Shown here in pieces: positions 24,239 to 32,261 of a stretch of DNA of 64,000 nt. The DNA comes from Halalkalicoccus sp. NIPERK01 (GTDB lineage Archaea; Halobacteriota; Halobacteria; Halobacteriales; Halalkalicoccaceae). The first letter of the stretch is position 1. Each line of letters begins with the position of its first letter. The notes below the pieces were generated by a model. That model saw only the letters and a program-made list of their open reading frames with translations, was not told where the DNA came from and ran no database searches. Where the stretch lies: NCBI RefSeq assembly GCF_030287405.1, contig NZ_JASVVV010000001.1, forward strand, positions 620,001 through 684,000, written 5' to 3'. The position numbers and the translations under genes were made by a program.

Positions 24239-25750
24239 TCACTTTTCACGCGCCCGTCGGCGCGGGAGGTCCTCGATCGCCGGCCCGTCGAGCACCCGCC
24301 CCCTGGGGGTGAAGCGCGAGCCGTGACACGGGCAGTCCCAACTGCCCTCGCCGTCGTTCCAGCGCACCACGCACTTCATGTGCGGACAGACCGCGGAGAC
24401 GGCGTTCAACTCCCCCGACTCGGATCTGGAGACGGCGACCGGCCCGTCGTCGGTCCGCACGACCGTCCCGTCGCCGGCGCGGAGCGTCGCCTCCTCGTCG
24501 GCGAGAAGCGAGCGCGCCCAGTCGGCGGTGAACCGTGCGCCGACCTCGGCGTTGTGCGTCAGGAACGACGTCGCCGACTCTCCGGTGACCCGCGCGGGCG
24601 AGAACACCTCGGCCTGCGGGTGCTCGCCGTCGCGTATCAGCCCCGCGAGGATCCGCCCGGCCGCGACGCCGCCGGTCATCCCCCACCCGCCGAAGCCGGT
24701 GGCGACGTACGCGTTCTTCCCGACGGGCCCGAGTCGGCCGACGTATGGGATCGCGTCGAACGGTTTGTAGTCCTGCGTCGACCAGCGATACGCCACTTCT
24801 TCGACGTCGAACTGCTCGCGGGCGAACCCCTCCAGACGCTCGTAGCGCTCTCTCGTCGAGCCGCCCCGTCCCGTCTCGTGGTTCTCCCCGCCCACGAGGA
24901 CGAGCGGTTCGCCGTCCAATCGGTGAACGCGGATCGACCGGTAGGGATCGCCCGCCTTGTAGTACATCCCCTCCGGGGGATCGCCCGCGACCCGCACCCC
25001 GACGACGTGCGAGCGCTTGGTCTTCATCCGCGCGAAGTAGCCCCCGCGGTCGAAGACCGGGAAGTGGGTCGCACAGACGACGTGCTCGGCGGTGACGGCT
25101 CCGGATTCGGTCTCGACCTCGCAGGGCTGGCCGACGTCGAGGTCGGTCGCGCGCGTCTCCTCGAACACCTCGCCGCCCTCCTCTTCGATCCGCTCGGCCA
25201 GTCCGAGGACGTACTTCCGGGGGTGGAACTGGCCCTGCTCGGTGAATCGGACCGCGCCCGCCGTCTCGTAGGGGAGGTCTACCGACTCGACGAACGCGGC
25301 GGGCAGTCCCAGCCGTTCGGCCGCCCGCGCCTCGTCGCGGACCTGCCTGCGCCCGTCCGAATCGTCGGCGTAGACGTACGCGGGCGCGCGCTCGAACTCG
25401 GCGTCGAAGCCCTCGCTTCGCTCCGCTACTTCCTCGAGGGCGTCCTGGTTCGCCTCGGCGTACTGGCGGGCGCGCTCCTCGCCCACGGTGTCGAGCAGGT
25501 GATCGTACTTCAGGCCGTGCTGGGAGGTGACCTTCGCGGTGGTGTGGCCCGTCACCGCCGCCCCGACCCGGTCGCGCTCGATCACCGCGACGTCGATCCC
25601 GTCCTCGGCGAGGTGTACGGCGGTGGAGAGCCCCGCGATGCCGGCACCGACGACCGCAACGTCGACGGTTCGGTCGCCGTCGAGCGCCGAAAATCGTGGG
25701 CCGTCGGTCGTCGCGAGCCACGGCGACTCGTCGCGTGCGTGATCGTCCAT
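24239..25750 (-). CDS. FAD-dependent amine/amino-acid-type oxidoreductase fused to a Rieske domain
   Basis: 503 residues from ATG 25750. N-terminal dinucleotide fold VAVVGAGIAGLSTAVHLAE and a DAO-type substrate domain with AYVATGFGGWGMTGGVAAGR near the FAD tail. The C-terminal about 90 residues carry a Rieske [2Fe-2S] centre with CPH and CPCHGSRF ligand boxes. This architecture matches the family typified by bacterial YhfW-like Rieske/FAD proteins. The electron donor and acceptor are unknown. Confidence 0.88.
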   Translation of the reverse strand: MDDHARDESPWLATTDGPRFSALDGDRTVDVAVVGAGIAGLSTAVHLAEDGIDVAVIERDRVGAAVTGHTTAKVTSQHGLKYDHLLDTVGEERARQYAEANQDALEEVAERSEGFDAEFERAPAYVYADDSDGRRQVRDEARAAERLGLPAAFVESVDLPYETAGAVRFTEQGQFHPRKYVLGLAERIEEEGGEVFEETRATDLDVGQPCEVETESGAVTAEHVVCATHFPVFDRGGYFARMKTKRSHVVGVRVAGDPPEGMYYKAGDPYRSIRVHRLDGEPLVLVGGENHETGRGGSTRERYERLEGFAREQFDVEEVAYRWSTQDYKPFDAIPYVGRLGPVGKNAYVATGFGGWGMTGGVAAGRILAGLIRDGEHPQAEVFSPARVTGESATSFLTHNAEVGARFTADWARSLLADEEATLRAGDGTVVRTDDGPVAVSRSESGELNAVSAVCPHMKCVVRWNDGEGSWDCPCHGSRFTPRGRVLDGPAIEDLPRRRAREK

Positions 25751-25801
25751 GCGACGTGACACCACGGGGATCCCCCTCGTCGTTATCCCTGCGTATGCCG
25801 G

Positions 25802-27112
25802 CTACTCGCCGCGGAGGTCGCTCATGTGGTCGATCCGCGAGCGGACCAGGTCCTCGGTGCCGATGTCGTGGCGGATCCGGACGCCCTCCTCGACCTCCGA
25901 GAGGGCGTCCTCGGCGATCTCCTCGGCCTGGGCGATGCTCTCGGCGATCCCCACGACGGCGAACGCGCGCGAGGTGGTGGTGTAGATACCCCCGTCGCGC
26001 TCGTCCACGCTCGCGTAGAAGAGGGCGGCCTCGGCGTTCCCGGTCGCCGCCCGCGCCACGCTCTCCTCGTCGACGGCGATCCGGGTCCCGCCCTGCGGGT
26101 CGACGGGGTAGCCCTCGGGGACGGCGTACTTACAGACGGTGGCACGGGGGGCGAACGACAGTTGGGGAAGCTCCTCGCCCTCGCGGGCGGCGACGAGCAC
26201 GTCGAGGAAGTCCGTGTTCATCACCGGGAGGGTGTTCATCGCCTCGGGGTCGCCGAAGCGGGCGTTGAACTCGATCACTTTCACCCCGTCGGCGGTCAGC
26301 ATGAACTGCCCGTAGAGAACACCGGTGTAGTCGCCCAGCGCCGCGACCGTCTCGTCGAGGATCGAAACCGCATCGCGGTAGTCGTCCTCGGTCATGAAGG
26401 GGAGTTCGAGGCCCGCGTCGCTGTACGAGCCCATTCCCCCCGTGTTCGGCCCCTCGTCGCCCTCGTAGGCGCGTTTGTGGTCCTGAACCGCCGGGGTCAC
26501 TCTGAGCGAGCCGTTCGCGACGAGGCCCTGGACGGTGAACTCCTCGCCGACGAACCGCTCCTCGAGGACGATTCTCTCGTATTCCTCCTCGCGGAGGTAC
26601 GCCTTCGCTTCCTCCTTGGTCACCTGATCGCCGATGACCTTCACGCCCTTTCCGCCCGTCAGTCCGGCGGGTTTCACGGCGAGGTCAGTAGTCGAGGAGT
26701 CGATGTACTCGCAGGCTTCCTCCGTGCTCTCGAACGTCTCGAACTCCGGACAGCCCGAGATGTCGTGCTCGCGCATGAACCGTCGCTGGTAGGCCTTGTC
26801 GGTCTCGATGCGCGCGGCCTCGGCGCTCGGTCCGAAGGGGAAGACGCCCGCCTCCGATAGGGCGTCGGCCACCCCCGCCTGCAGCGGCGCTTCGGGGCCG
26901 ACCACGGCGAGGGTCGCGCCGACCTCCTCGGCGTAGGTCGTCACGGCGCTCGCGTTCGTGGCGTCGAGCGTCTCGAATCCCGCGGCGATCCGGGTGATCC
27001 CCGGGTTCCGGTTGCCCGCACACGCATAGAGGTCGCAGTCGCTTCCTTCGAGCGCCCGCGCGATGGCGTGTTCGCGCCCGCCGCCACCGACCAGCAGCAC
27101 GGTCTCTGACAT
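25802..27112 (-). CDS. purD: phosphoribosylamine-glycine ligase
   Basis: 436 residues from ATG 27112, which gives the standard N-terminus SETVLLVGGGGREHAIARAL. ATP-grasp core includes LAVKPAGLTGGKGVKVI, GPNTGGMGSYSD and GVKVIEFNARFGDPEAMN. It catalyses ATP-dependent joining of phosphoribosylamine and glycine, step two of purine synthesis. Length and motifs are standard. Single gene, 133 bp from the divergent enolase-superfamily gene. Confidence 0.96.
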   Translation of the reverse strand: MSETVLLVGGGGREHAIARALEGSDCDLYACAGNRNPGITRIAAGFETLDATNASAVTTYAEEVGATLAVVGPEAPLQAGVADALSEAGVFPFGPSAEAARIETDKAYQRRFMREHDISGCPEFETFESTEEACEYIDSSTTDLAVKPAGLTGGKGVKVIGDQVTKEEAKAYLREEEYERIVLEERFVGEEFTVQGLVANGSLRVTPAVQDHKRAYEGDEGPNTGGMGSYSDAGLELPFMTEDDYRDAVSILDETVAALGDYTGVLYGQFMLTADGVKVIEFNARFGDPEAMNTLPVMNTDFLDVLVAAREGEELPQLSFAPRATVCKYAVPEGYPVDPQGGTRIAVDEESVARAATGNAEAALFYASVDERDGGIYTTTSRAFAVVGIAESIAQAEEIAEDALSEVEEGVRIRHDIGTEDLVRSRIDHMSDLRGE

Positions 27113-27211
27113 GGCTGAGAGACGCGCGGGCCGTGGGGTAAAGGTTGTCCTTCGACGGGCGGATGCGAGGGCGCGATACACGGCTCACCCGGTCCCCGTC
27201 CGTGCCCGGAG

Positions 27212-27220
27212 TTTTACTAT
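27212..27220 (+). promoter_or_regulatory. probable promoter of the gluconate dehydratase gene
   Basis: TTTTACTAT lies 26-34 nt upstream of ATG 27246, consistent with a leaderless transcript. It is flanked by CCCGG (27205-27209) and CCCGGG (27221-27226), a short near-symmetrical arrangement that could be an operator. Confidence 0.5.
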
Positions 27221-27245
27221 CCCGGGTCCGATTGGCTACCCGAGC

Positions 27246-28421
27246 ATGAAGGACGTAGCGATCACGGACGTCGAGACGTACATCGTCGCGAACCCCTGGA
27301 AACCCTGGGTGTTCGTCGAACTGGAGACGGACGCGGGCGTGACCGGCCTCGCCGAGGCGACGACCCACGACAAGCCTCGCACCGTCGCCGCCGCCATCGA
27401 GGAGATGTCGGACTACTTCGTCGGCCAGAACCCCTTCGACACCGAGCGGATCTGGCTCGAGATGTACCGCGACGAGTGGTTCTCGAAGAACGTCATCAAC
27501 ACCACCGTCTGTTCCGCGGTCGACATGGCCTGCTGGGACATCAAGGGCAAACTGCTGGACGAACCCGTCTACGACCTCTTAGGAGGGAAGGTCCACGGCG
27601 ACCGCCTGCGCACGTACGCCAACGGCTGGTACACCGACGCCGAGGGCGAACCCGAGGGGTTCGCCGAGGCCGCAGAGCGCGTCGTCGCCGACGGCTACGA
27701 CGCCATGAAGTTCGACCCCTTCGGAACCGCCTGGCAGCGCATGTCCAAGAAGGACCTCAACCACTCCGTCGAGATCGTTCGTGCGGTCCGGGAGGCCGTC
27801 GGCCCGGACGTCGACCTCCTGATCGAGTGTCACGGGCGCTTCACCGCCGGGCAGGCCGTCGATGTCGCCCGAAAGCTCGACGAGTTCGAGCCCACGTGGT
27901 TCGAGGAGCCCTGCCCGCCGGACTCGATCAACAGCCTCGCCGAGGTGGCCGACAAGTCGCCCATTCCGGTCGCGACCGGCGAGCGCCACATCTCGAAACA
28001 CGACTTCTTCGAACTCGTGACCAGAACCGACGTGGACATCATCCAGCCCGACCTGATGAACACGGGCGGGCTCACCGAGGGCAAAAAGATCGCCGGCCTC
28101 GCGGAGGCGGATCACGTCAGCTTCGCGCCGCACAACCCGCAGGGCCCGGTCGCGTCGGCGATCTACGCCCACCTCTGTACGACGGTACCGAACTTCATGA
28201 TCCAGGAGCTGTTCCAGACCTACGACGTCGAGTGGGTCGACGACCTCCTCACGGAGCCGCTGGTCGTCGAGGACGGCTTCATGGAGGTGCCCGACGGTCC
28301 CGGCTTCGGCATCGAACTCGACCACGACGTCGTCGAGGAGCACGCCTACACCGGGGAGGGGGTCCACACGATCAACCTCTTCGAGAAGGACTGGGAGAAA
28401 CGCGAAGTCGACATGCGATAA
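27246..28421 (+). CDS. enolase-superfamily sugar-acid dehydratase, gluconate dehydratase-like
   Basis: 391 residues of the mandelate racemase/muconate lactonising group. Lysine K155 in YDAMKFDPFG. Metal ligands in LLIECHGRF (E194), WFEEPCPP (E220/E221) and ATGERHISK (E246), and the base H296 in FAPHNPQGP. YANGWY, the D-P-F-G segment and IIQPDLMNTGGLT closely follow the archaeal D-gluconate dehydratase of the semi-phosphorylative Entner-Doudoroff route, rather than the longer haloarchaeal xylonate-type enzymes. A gluconate-type permease lies just downstream on the other strand, supporting the assignment. Galactonate or a related sugar acid remains possible. Confidence 0.78.
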   Translation: MKDVAITDVETYIVANPWKPWVFVELETDAGVTGLAEATTHDKPRTVAAAIEEMSDYFVGQNPFDTERIWLEMYRDEWFSKNVINTTVCSAVDMACWDIKGKLLDEPVYDLLGGKVHGDRLRTYANGWYTDAEGEPEGFAEAAERVVADGYDAMKFDPFGTAWQRMSKKDLNHSVEIVRAVREAVGPDVDLLIECHGRFTAGQAVDVARKLDEFEPTWFEEPCPPDSINSLAEVADKSPIPVATGERHISKHDFFELVTRTDVDIIQPDLMNTGGLTEGKKIAGLAEADHVSFAPHNPQGPVASAIYAHLCTTVPNFMIQELFQTYDVEWVDDLLTEPLVVEDGFMEVPDGPGFGIELDHDVVEEHAYTGEGVHTINLFEKDWEKREVDMR

Positions 28422-28432
28422 CCTGGACTGCG

Positions 28433-28450
28433 AAACCGCTTCCGGTTTTT
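28433..28450 (+). terminator. hairpin with T-run between convergent genes
   Basis: AAACCG (28433-28438) and CGGTTT (28443-28448) with a 4-nt loop, followed by Ts to 28450. It lies 12 nt after the dehydratase stop and 22 nt before the permease stop, so it could end transcription from the left. Confidence 0.55.
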
Positions 28451-28471
28451 AGATACGGACTTCCGACCTCC

Positions 28472-29860
28472 TCAGGCGAGCGGAAGGACCGTCGCGAAGA
28501 TGAGCGAGGTGATCAGACCGACGACCCCGATCAGTATCGTCGACACGGTCCAGGTTTTGAGCGTCTCAGCCTGTGTGAGCCCCCCGATCTCCTTGACGAT
28601 CCAGAAGCCGCTGTCGTTGTACCACGAAAGGAACGAGGCACCCGCGCCGATCACCATCACCATGTAGGCGGGATTGGCCGCCAACTGGTCCGTGAACGGG
28701 GCCATGATACCGGCCGTGGTGACGATCGCGACCGTCGCCGATCCCTGGACGACGCGCACGCCGGCGGCGATTATCCACGCCGTCACGAGAATCCCGAATC
28801 CGACGTTCTCCAGCGCACCGGCGATGTACTCGCCCGCGCCCGCCGCGGCGAGCATCGCACCGAAGGCGCCACCGGCGGCGGTGATCGCGGCGATGTTACC
28901 GCCGCTCTTGAGCGCCTCTGTGAGTTCGTCCGAGAACGTCTCCGAGGAGAGGTCGCTCATGCGGTAGAACGTGAACGCCGCCACCAGCGCGGCGACCGTC
29001 AGCGAGAAGTTCGGATCGCCGAAGAATCCCGTGAAGGCCGCCGGTGCGCTCTCCTCGCCGACGAACGTCTCGACGCCCGTGTTCGCGGCCACGAGAACGA
29101 CCGCAAGCAGGATCGGGAGCAGCGACTCGAACAGACCCGGAAGGGCGCTGGTCGGCGTGTTGACCTTCTCCTCGAGTTCGTCGACCGAGGTTCCCATCGC
29201 GTCGCGCAGCGGGATGTCCATCCGGCGATTGATCCAGTAGCCGTATCCGAGACCGGCGACGAGCGCGGTCGGGATCCCGACGAGGATCCCGATAATGATC
29301 GTAGTCCCGAGGTTGGCGCCGAGTTCGCCCGCCGCGAGGAGCGGGCCGGGCGTCGGCGGAACGAACCCGTGCGTGACCACGCCGGCGCCCCCCACGGCGA
29401 CGATGAACAGCGCGTAGTTCCCGCCCGTCCGGGATCGGGCCGCCCGCGCGAGGGGTGCGAGCAGGTAGAAGACGTTGTCAAAGAAGACGGGTATCGCGAT
29501 CACGAAACTGCTCCCGAACAGCGATAGCTCGGTCCGATCCTGTCCGACGACCGAACTAAACCCGCGGACGATGCGATCAGCGGCCCCGCTTTCGATCATC
29601 GATTTTCCGATGACCGCCGCCATGAGGATCGGGATCCCGATCCCGGCCATGTTCTCACCGAACGCGGTGGCGAACTCGCCGGGGATATCGGCGAACGCGA
29701 CCTCCGGCGTGACAATGCCGACGACGAGTCCTGCGACGACGAGCGCGATGAACGGCGGCAAGTCAAGGACGACTAGCAACAGGACGATCGCTACGATTCC
29801 AGCCAGGAGCGAAACAAGGGGACCCTGCCCCCCCAACTGCAGTATGGTAGTATCGAACAT
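28472..29860 (-). CDS. GntP-family gluconate/sugar-acid permease
   Basis: 462 residues from ATG 29860; a TTG five codons further upstream is less likely because the TATA-like box fits 29860. About 12-14 hydrophobic segments. Family marks are HGFVPPTPGPLLAA, IPVFFDNVFYLLAPLAR, GAMLAAAGAGEYI and SATVAIVTTAGIM. GntP proteins are proton symporters of gluconate and related acids. Convergent with the predicted gluconate dehydratase, so uptake and first catabolic step are side by side. Confidence 0.88.
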   Translation of the reverse strand: MFDTTILQLGGQGPLVSLLAGIVAIVLLLVVLDLPPFIALVVAGLVVGIVTPEVAFADIPGEFATAFGENMAGIGIPILMAAVIGKSMIESGAADRIVRGFSSVVGQDRTELSLFGSSFVIAIPVFFDNVFYLLAPLARAARSRTGGNYALFIVAVGGAGVVTHGFVPPTPGPLLAAGELGANLGTTIIIGILVGIPTALVAGLGYGYWINRRMDIPLRDAMGTSVDELEEKVNTPTSALPGLFESLLPILLAVVLVAANTGVETFVGEESAPAAFTGFFGDPNFSLTVAALVAAFTFYRMSDLSSETFSDELTEALKSGGNIAAITAAGGAFGAMLAAAGAGEYIAGALENVGFGILVTAWIIAAGVRVVQGSATVAIVTTAGIMAPFTDQLAANPAYMVMVIGAGASFLSWYNDSGFWIVKEIGGLTQAETLKTWTVSTILIGVVGLITSLIFATVLPLA

Positions 29861-29886
29861 TCCATTTGCTACCAATGAAAAGATCC

Positions 29887-29894
29887 ATTTAATA
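29887..29894 (-). promoter_or_regulatory. probable promoter of the GntP permease gene
   Basis: TATTAAAT on the minus strand, 27-34 nt upstream of ATG 29860. It is the most AT-rich block of the intergenic region and sits at leaderless-promoter spacing. Confidence 0.5.
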
Positions 29895-29971
29895 GTTACT
29901 CAGTACATCTGGTACTTATCTATCGATCGCCGCCCAGTAGGCTTATTGACGGTCTCCCCGTCTGGAATCGC

Positions 29972-30544
29972 ATGAGCGACGTAGCGATCGTCGGCGGCGG
30001 TCCGGCGGGGCTGAGCGCGGCGCTGTTCGCCGCGAAAAACGGGCTCGACACCGTGGTGTTCGACACGGACGGGACGTGGATGTACAAGGCACACCTGTTC
30101 AACTACCTCGGGGTCCGGAGCATCGGGGGAAGCGAGTTCATGGCGATCGCCCGCGGCCAGACCGAGGACCGCGGCGCGGACCTGCGCGAGGAGGAGGTCT
30201 CCAGGGTCGAACCGACCGACGAGGGCTTTACCGTCACCACCGACGAGGACGAGTACGACGCGCGGTACGTCGTCCTCGCGACCGGCGCGAAGCGCGACCT
30301 CGCGGAGGAACTGGGCTGTGAGACCACCGACGAGGGGACGATCGACGTCGGCCTCGACATGGAGACGAGCGTCGGGGACGCCTACGCGACGGGGGCGATG
30401 GTCCGCGCCGAGGAGTGGCAGGCGATCATCTCCGCGGGCGACGGCGGGGCGGCCGCCCTCTCGATCCTCACGAAGGAGAAGGGCGAGCACTTCCACGACT
30501 TCGATACGCCCGGGGACGTGCCGAGCCTCCGGGCGGAGGAGTGA
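29972..30544 (+). CDS. compact FAD-binding oxidoreductase (thioredoxin-reductase-like FAD half)
   Basis: 190 residues. It opens with the dinucleotide motif VAIVGGGPAGLSAALFAAKNG, has YVVLATGAKRDLAEELG, and closes with the FAD-tail segment ATGAMVRAEEWQAIISAGDGGAAA, typical of low-molecular-weight thioredoxin reductases. The NADPH domain and the CxxC redox pair, which normally lie in the middle, are absent. It therefore resembles a TrxR with the second domain deleted; about 110 residues shorter than the family norm. Likely a flavin reductase or partner-dependent enzyme. Confidence 0.8.
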   Translation: MSDVAIVGGGPAGLSAALFAAKNGLDTVVFDTDGTWMYKAHLFNYLGVRSIGGSEFMAIARGQTEDRGADLREEEVSRVEPTDEGFTVTTDEDEYDARYVVLATGAKRDLAEELGCETTDEGTIDVGLDMETSVGDAYATGAMVRAEEWQAIISAGDGGAAALSILTKEKGEHFHDFDTPGDVPSLRAEE

Positions 30545-30556
30545 TCGGGACGCCTC

Positions 30557-30668
30557 CCACCGTCGGCTGTAACTCTCCGAGCGTGACTCGTGGTGAACTG
30601 GCCGACGTCATCGGTAGCTCGGCCGCGCGTTCCCTGCGGTGATTACGCACTTACGGCCGACGGTATCA
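30557..30668. repeat. dispersed inverted-repeat element, copy A
   Basis: Left arm ACCGTCGGCTGTAA (30559-30572) and right arm TTACGGCCGACGGT (30651-30664) are inverted copies with one mismatch. The right end continues ATCA, so TGATACCGTCGG on the minus strand supplies the TGA stop of the membrane protein gene at 30666. The right end (CTTACGGCCGACGGTAT) is identical to that of copy F. It fills the whole gap between two convergent genes. Confidence 0.75.
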
Positions 30669-31031
30669 GGCGCCCGGGATCCCGACCGCGGAGGCCGAGA
30701 CGAGCCCGATTCCGGCGAGCACGTAGAGGACGGCCCCCGCGACGAGCCACGCGACGATCCCGATCAGGGCCGCCGTCCCCCACCCGCCCGAATGGCGGAC
30801 GTTGATCACGCCGATCCACGCGAGGAGCGCCAGCAGCGCGCCGACGAGCGGGATCCCGCCGAGGACGAGGCTCACGATCCCCCACGCCAGCGCGCCCAAC
30901 AGCGCGGTGAGGGCCGCACCCCCGAACCCGATGGCTTCGTTAGTCGCGAGGCTGACACCGACGTAGATCCCGAGGCTCCCGACCAGCAGGCTGATCAGGA
31001 ACACGATCACGGTATCGAGTACCATACTCAT
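30666..31031 (-). CDS. multi-pass small membrane protein
   Basis: 121 residues, about four hydrophobic helices (VIVFLISLLVGSLGIYVGVS, TALLGALAWGIVSLVLG, VGALLALLAWIGVINV and ALIGIVAWLVAGAVLYVLAG). Resembles small haloarchaeal membrane proteins of unknown function. A second ATG two codons in is an alternative start. The stop codon is the end of repeat element copy A. Confidence 0.7.
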   Translation of the reverse strand: MSMVLDTVIVFLISLLVGSLGIYVGVSLATNEAIGFGGAALTALLGALAWGIVSLVLGGIPLVGALLALLAWIGVINVRHSGGWGTAALIGIVAWLVAGAVLYVLAGIGLVSASAVGIPGA

Positions 31032-31134
31032 AGATCGGTTTGTGGGCTGATAAGAACGCTGCCTGCTTCTCCCGCCCGATTACTACCGCTCCCGTGACGA
31101 CTCCGCCACCACGGACCTCCTCGCCGATCCACGT

Positions 31135-31878
31135 TTAGAAGACGTGTCGATCCACCGGTTCGTACTCGGTCTCGCAGGGCGGCCCGTCGGCGAACCGGTA
31201 CTCGACGCCCTCGGCGTTCACCCGGATCAGCGACGACGAGCGCGTCCCGTAGCTATCGGCGTGAACGCAGAAGCCGTAGTCGTGATCCCGCAGGATCTCG
31301 GCCGCTCGGCCGTGCCACTCCCCCGAACGCTCGCCGGGGTCGGGTTGGAGCGCCTCGCGCGCCCGCCGGGCGTTTTCGGCCTGTCGTTCGCCGAACGCCG
31401 AACGCGAGGCAGGGACCTCGAAGTCGCCGTCCGCGCCGACGTTGACGACGACGTGGACGCCGGGGTCGACGTTCCTTACCCGAAGTCCGCCGTCCCACTC
31501 CAGCAGGATCGCCGCGTTCTCGTCGATCAGCGCGAGGTTGAACCCGTCGTACTCGACTTCCCTCACGGACCGCTCGACGAACCGGGCGGCGTCCTCGGCC
31601 GATTCGCGTTCGAGGGCCTCTCCGACGAGCAGGCCCCGCGAGCGCTCGGCGGCCAGTTCGTCGTCGATCCAGCGGTTCGTGATCACCGCCGTCACTCCGA
31701 AGGCGTTGTACCCGATCCACGTCCCACCGGCCTGCTCGTCCCAGGGGGCGATCACGCGCGGGTTCTCGCTGTAGAGTCCGGGCGGGTGGGAGGGGCGTCC
31801 GATCGCTTCGTCACGATTCGCCGCGATCACCACGGGAGCGTCCTCGAAAACCTGCCACGCGAAGAGGAGGGTACACAC
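31135..31878 (-). CDS. NRDE (TANGO2-like) family protein
   Basis: 247 residues from a GTG. The N-terminus (M/V)CTLLFAWQVFEDAPVVIAANRDE gives the family-defining NRDE motif and the conserved Cys2. GGTWIGYNAFGVTAVITNR and GFNLALID are further marks. The family includes eukaryotic TANGO2; some homologues are linked to haem handling, but the chemistry is unsettled. Followed 3 nt downstream on the other side by the eIF1-like gene on the same strand. Confidence 0.9.
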   Translation of the reverse strand: MCTLLFAWQVFEDAPVVIAANRDEAIGRPSHPPGLYSENPRVIAPWDEQAGGTWIGYNAFGVTAVITNRWIDDELAAERSRGLLVGEALERESAEDAARFVERSVREVEYDGFNLALIDENAAILLEWDGGLRVRNVDPGVHVVVNVGADGDFEVPASRSAFGERQAENARRAREALQPDPGERSGEWHGRAAEILRDHDYGFCVHADSYGTRSSSLIRVNAEGVEYRFADGPPCETEYEPVDRHVF

Positions 31879-31881
31879 GCC

Positions 31882-32190
31882 TCAGGCCACCTCGAACCCG
31901 CGTTCGCGCAGGAGGTCCGGCACCCGTTTCGCGTGATCGCCCTGGAGTTCGATTCGCCCCTCCTCGACGGTGCCGCCGACCGCGAGCGCGCGTTTGAGTT
32001 CCGAGGCGAGTTCCTTCAGATCGATCGCCCGCGGGTCCAGCCCCCCGACGATCGTCACCGGTTTGCCGTAGCGCCTGGATTCGACGCGGACCGTCGCGCG
32101 CTGATCCGCCCGTGCCAGATCGTCGTCGATTCCCAGTTCGTCGGGGAGCCCCGAGACCGATCCCAGCCCGTCGTCCCTCCTCTCGTCCAT
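31882..32190 (-). CDS. SUI1/eIF1-like translation factor
   Basis: 102 residues from ATG 32190. The SUI1 fold is recognisable: VESRRYGKPVTIVGGLDP, then DLKELASELKRALAVGGTVEEGRIELQGDHAKRVPDLL, which is the aIF1/YciH pattern. It binds the small ribosomal subunit and monitors start-codon selection. The N-terminal 35 residues are acidic. Upstream of the NRDE gene on the same strand with 3 nt between them, so probably one transcript. Confidence 0.9.
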   Translation of the reverse strand: MDERRDDGLGSVSGLPDELGIDDDLARADQRATVRVESRRYGKPVTIVGGLDPRAIDLKELASELKRALAVGGTVEEGRIELQGDHAKRVPDLLRERGFEVA

Positions 32191-32261
32191 GCGTATGGTA
32201 CGGCGTCGGACCACATAGCCCTGTGGCCACGTTTACCTGCCGTGACCTCCTATCGCGATCC

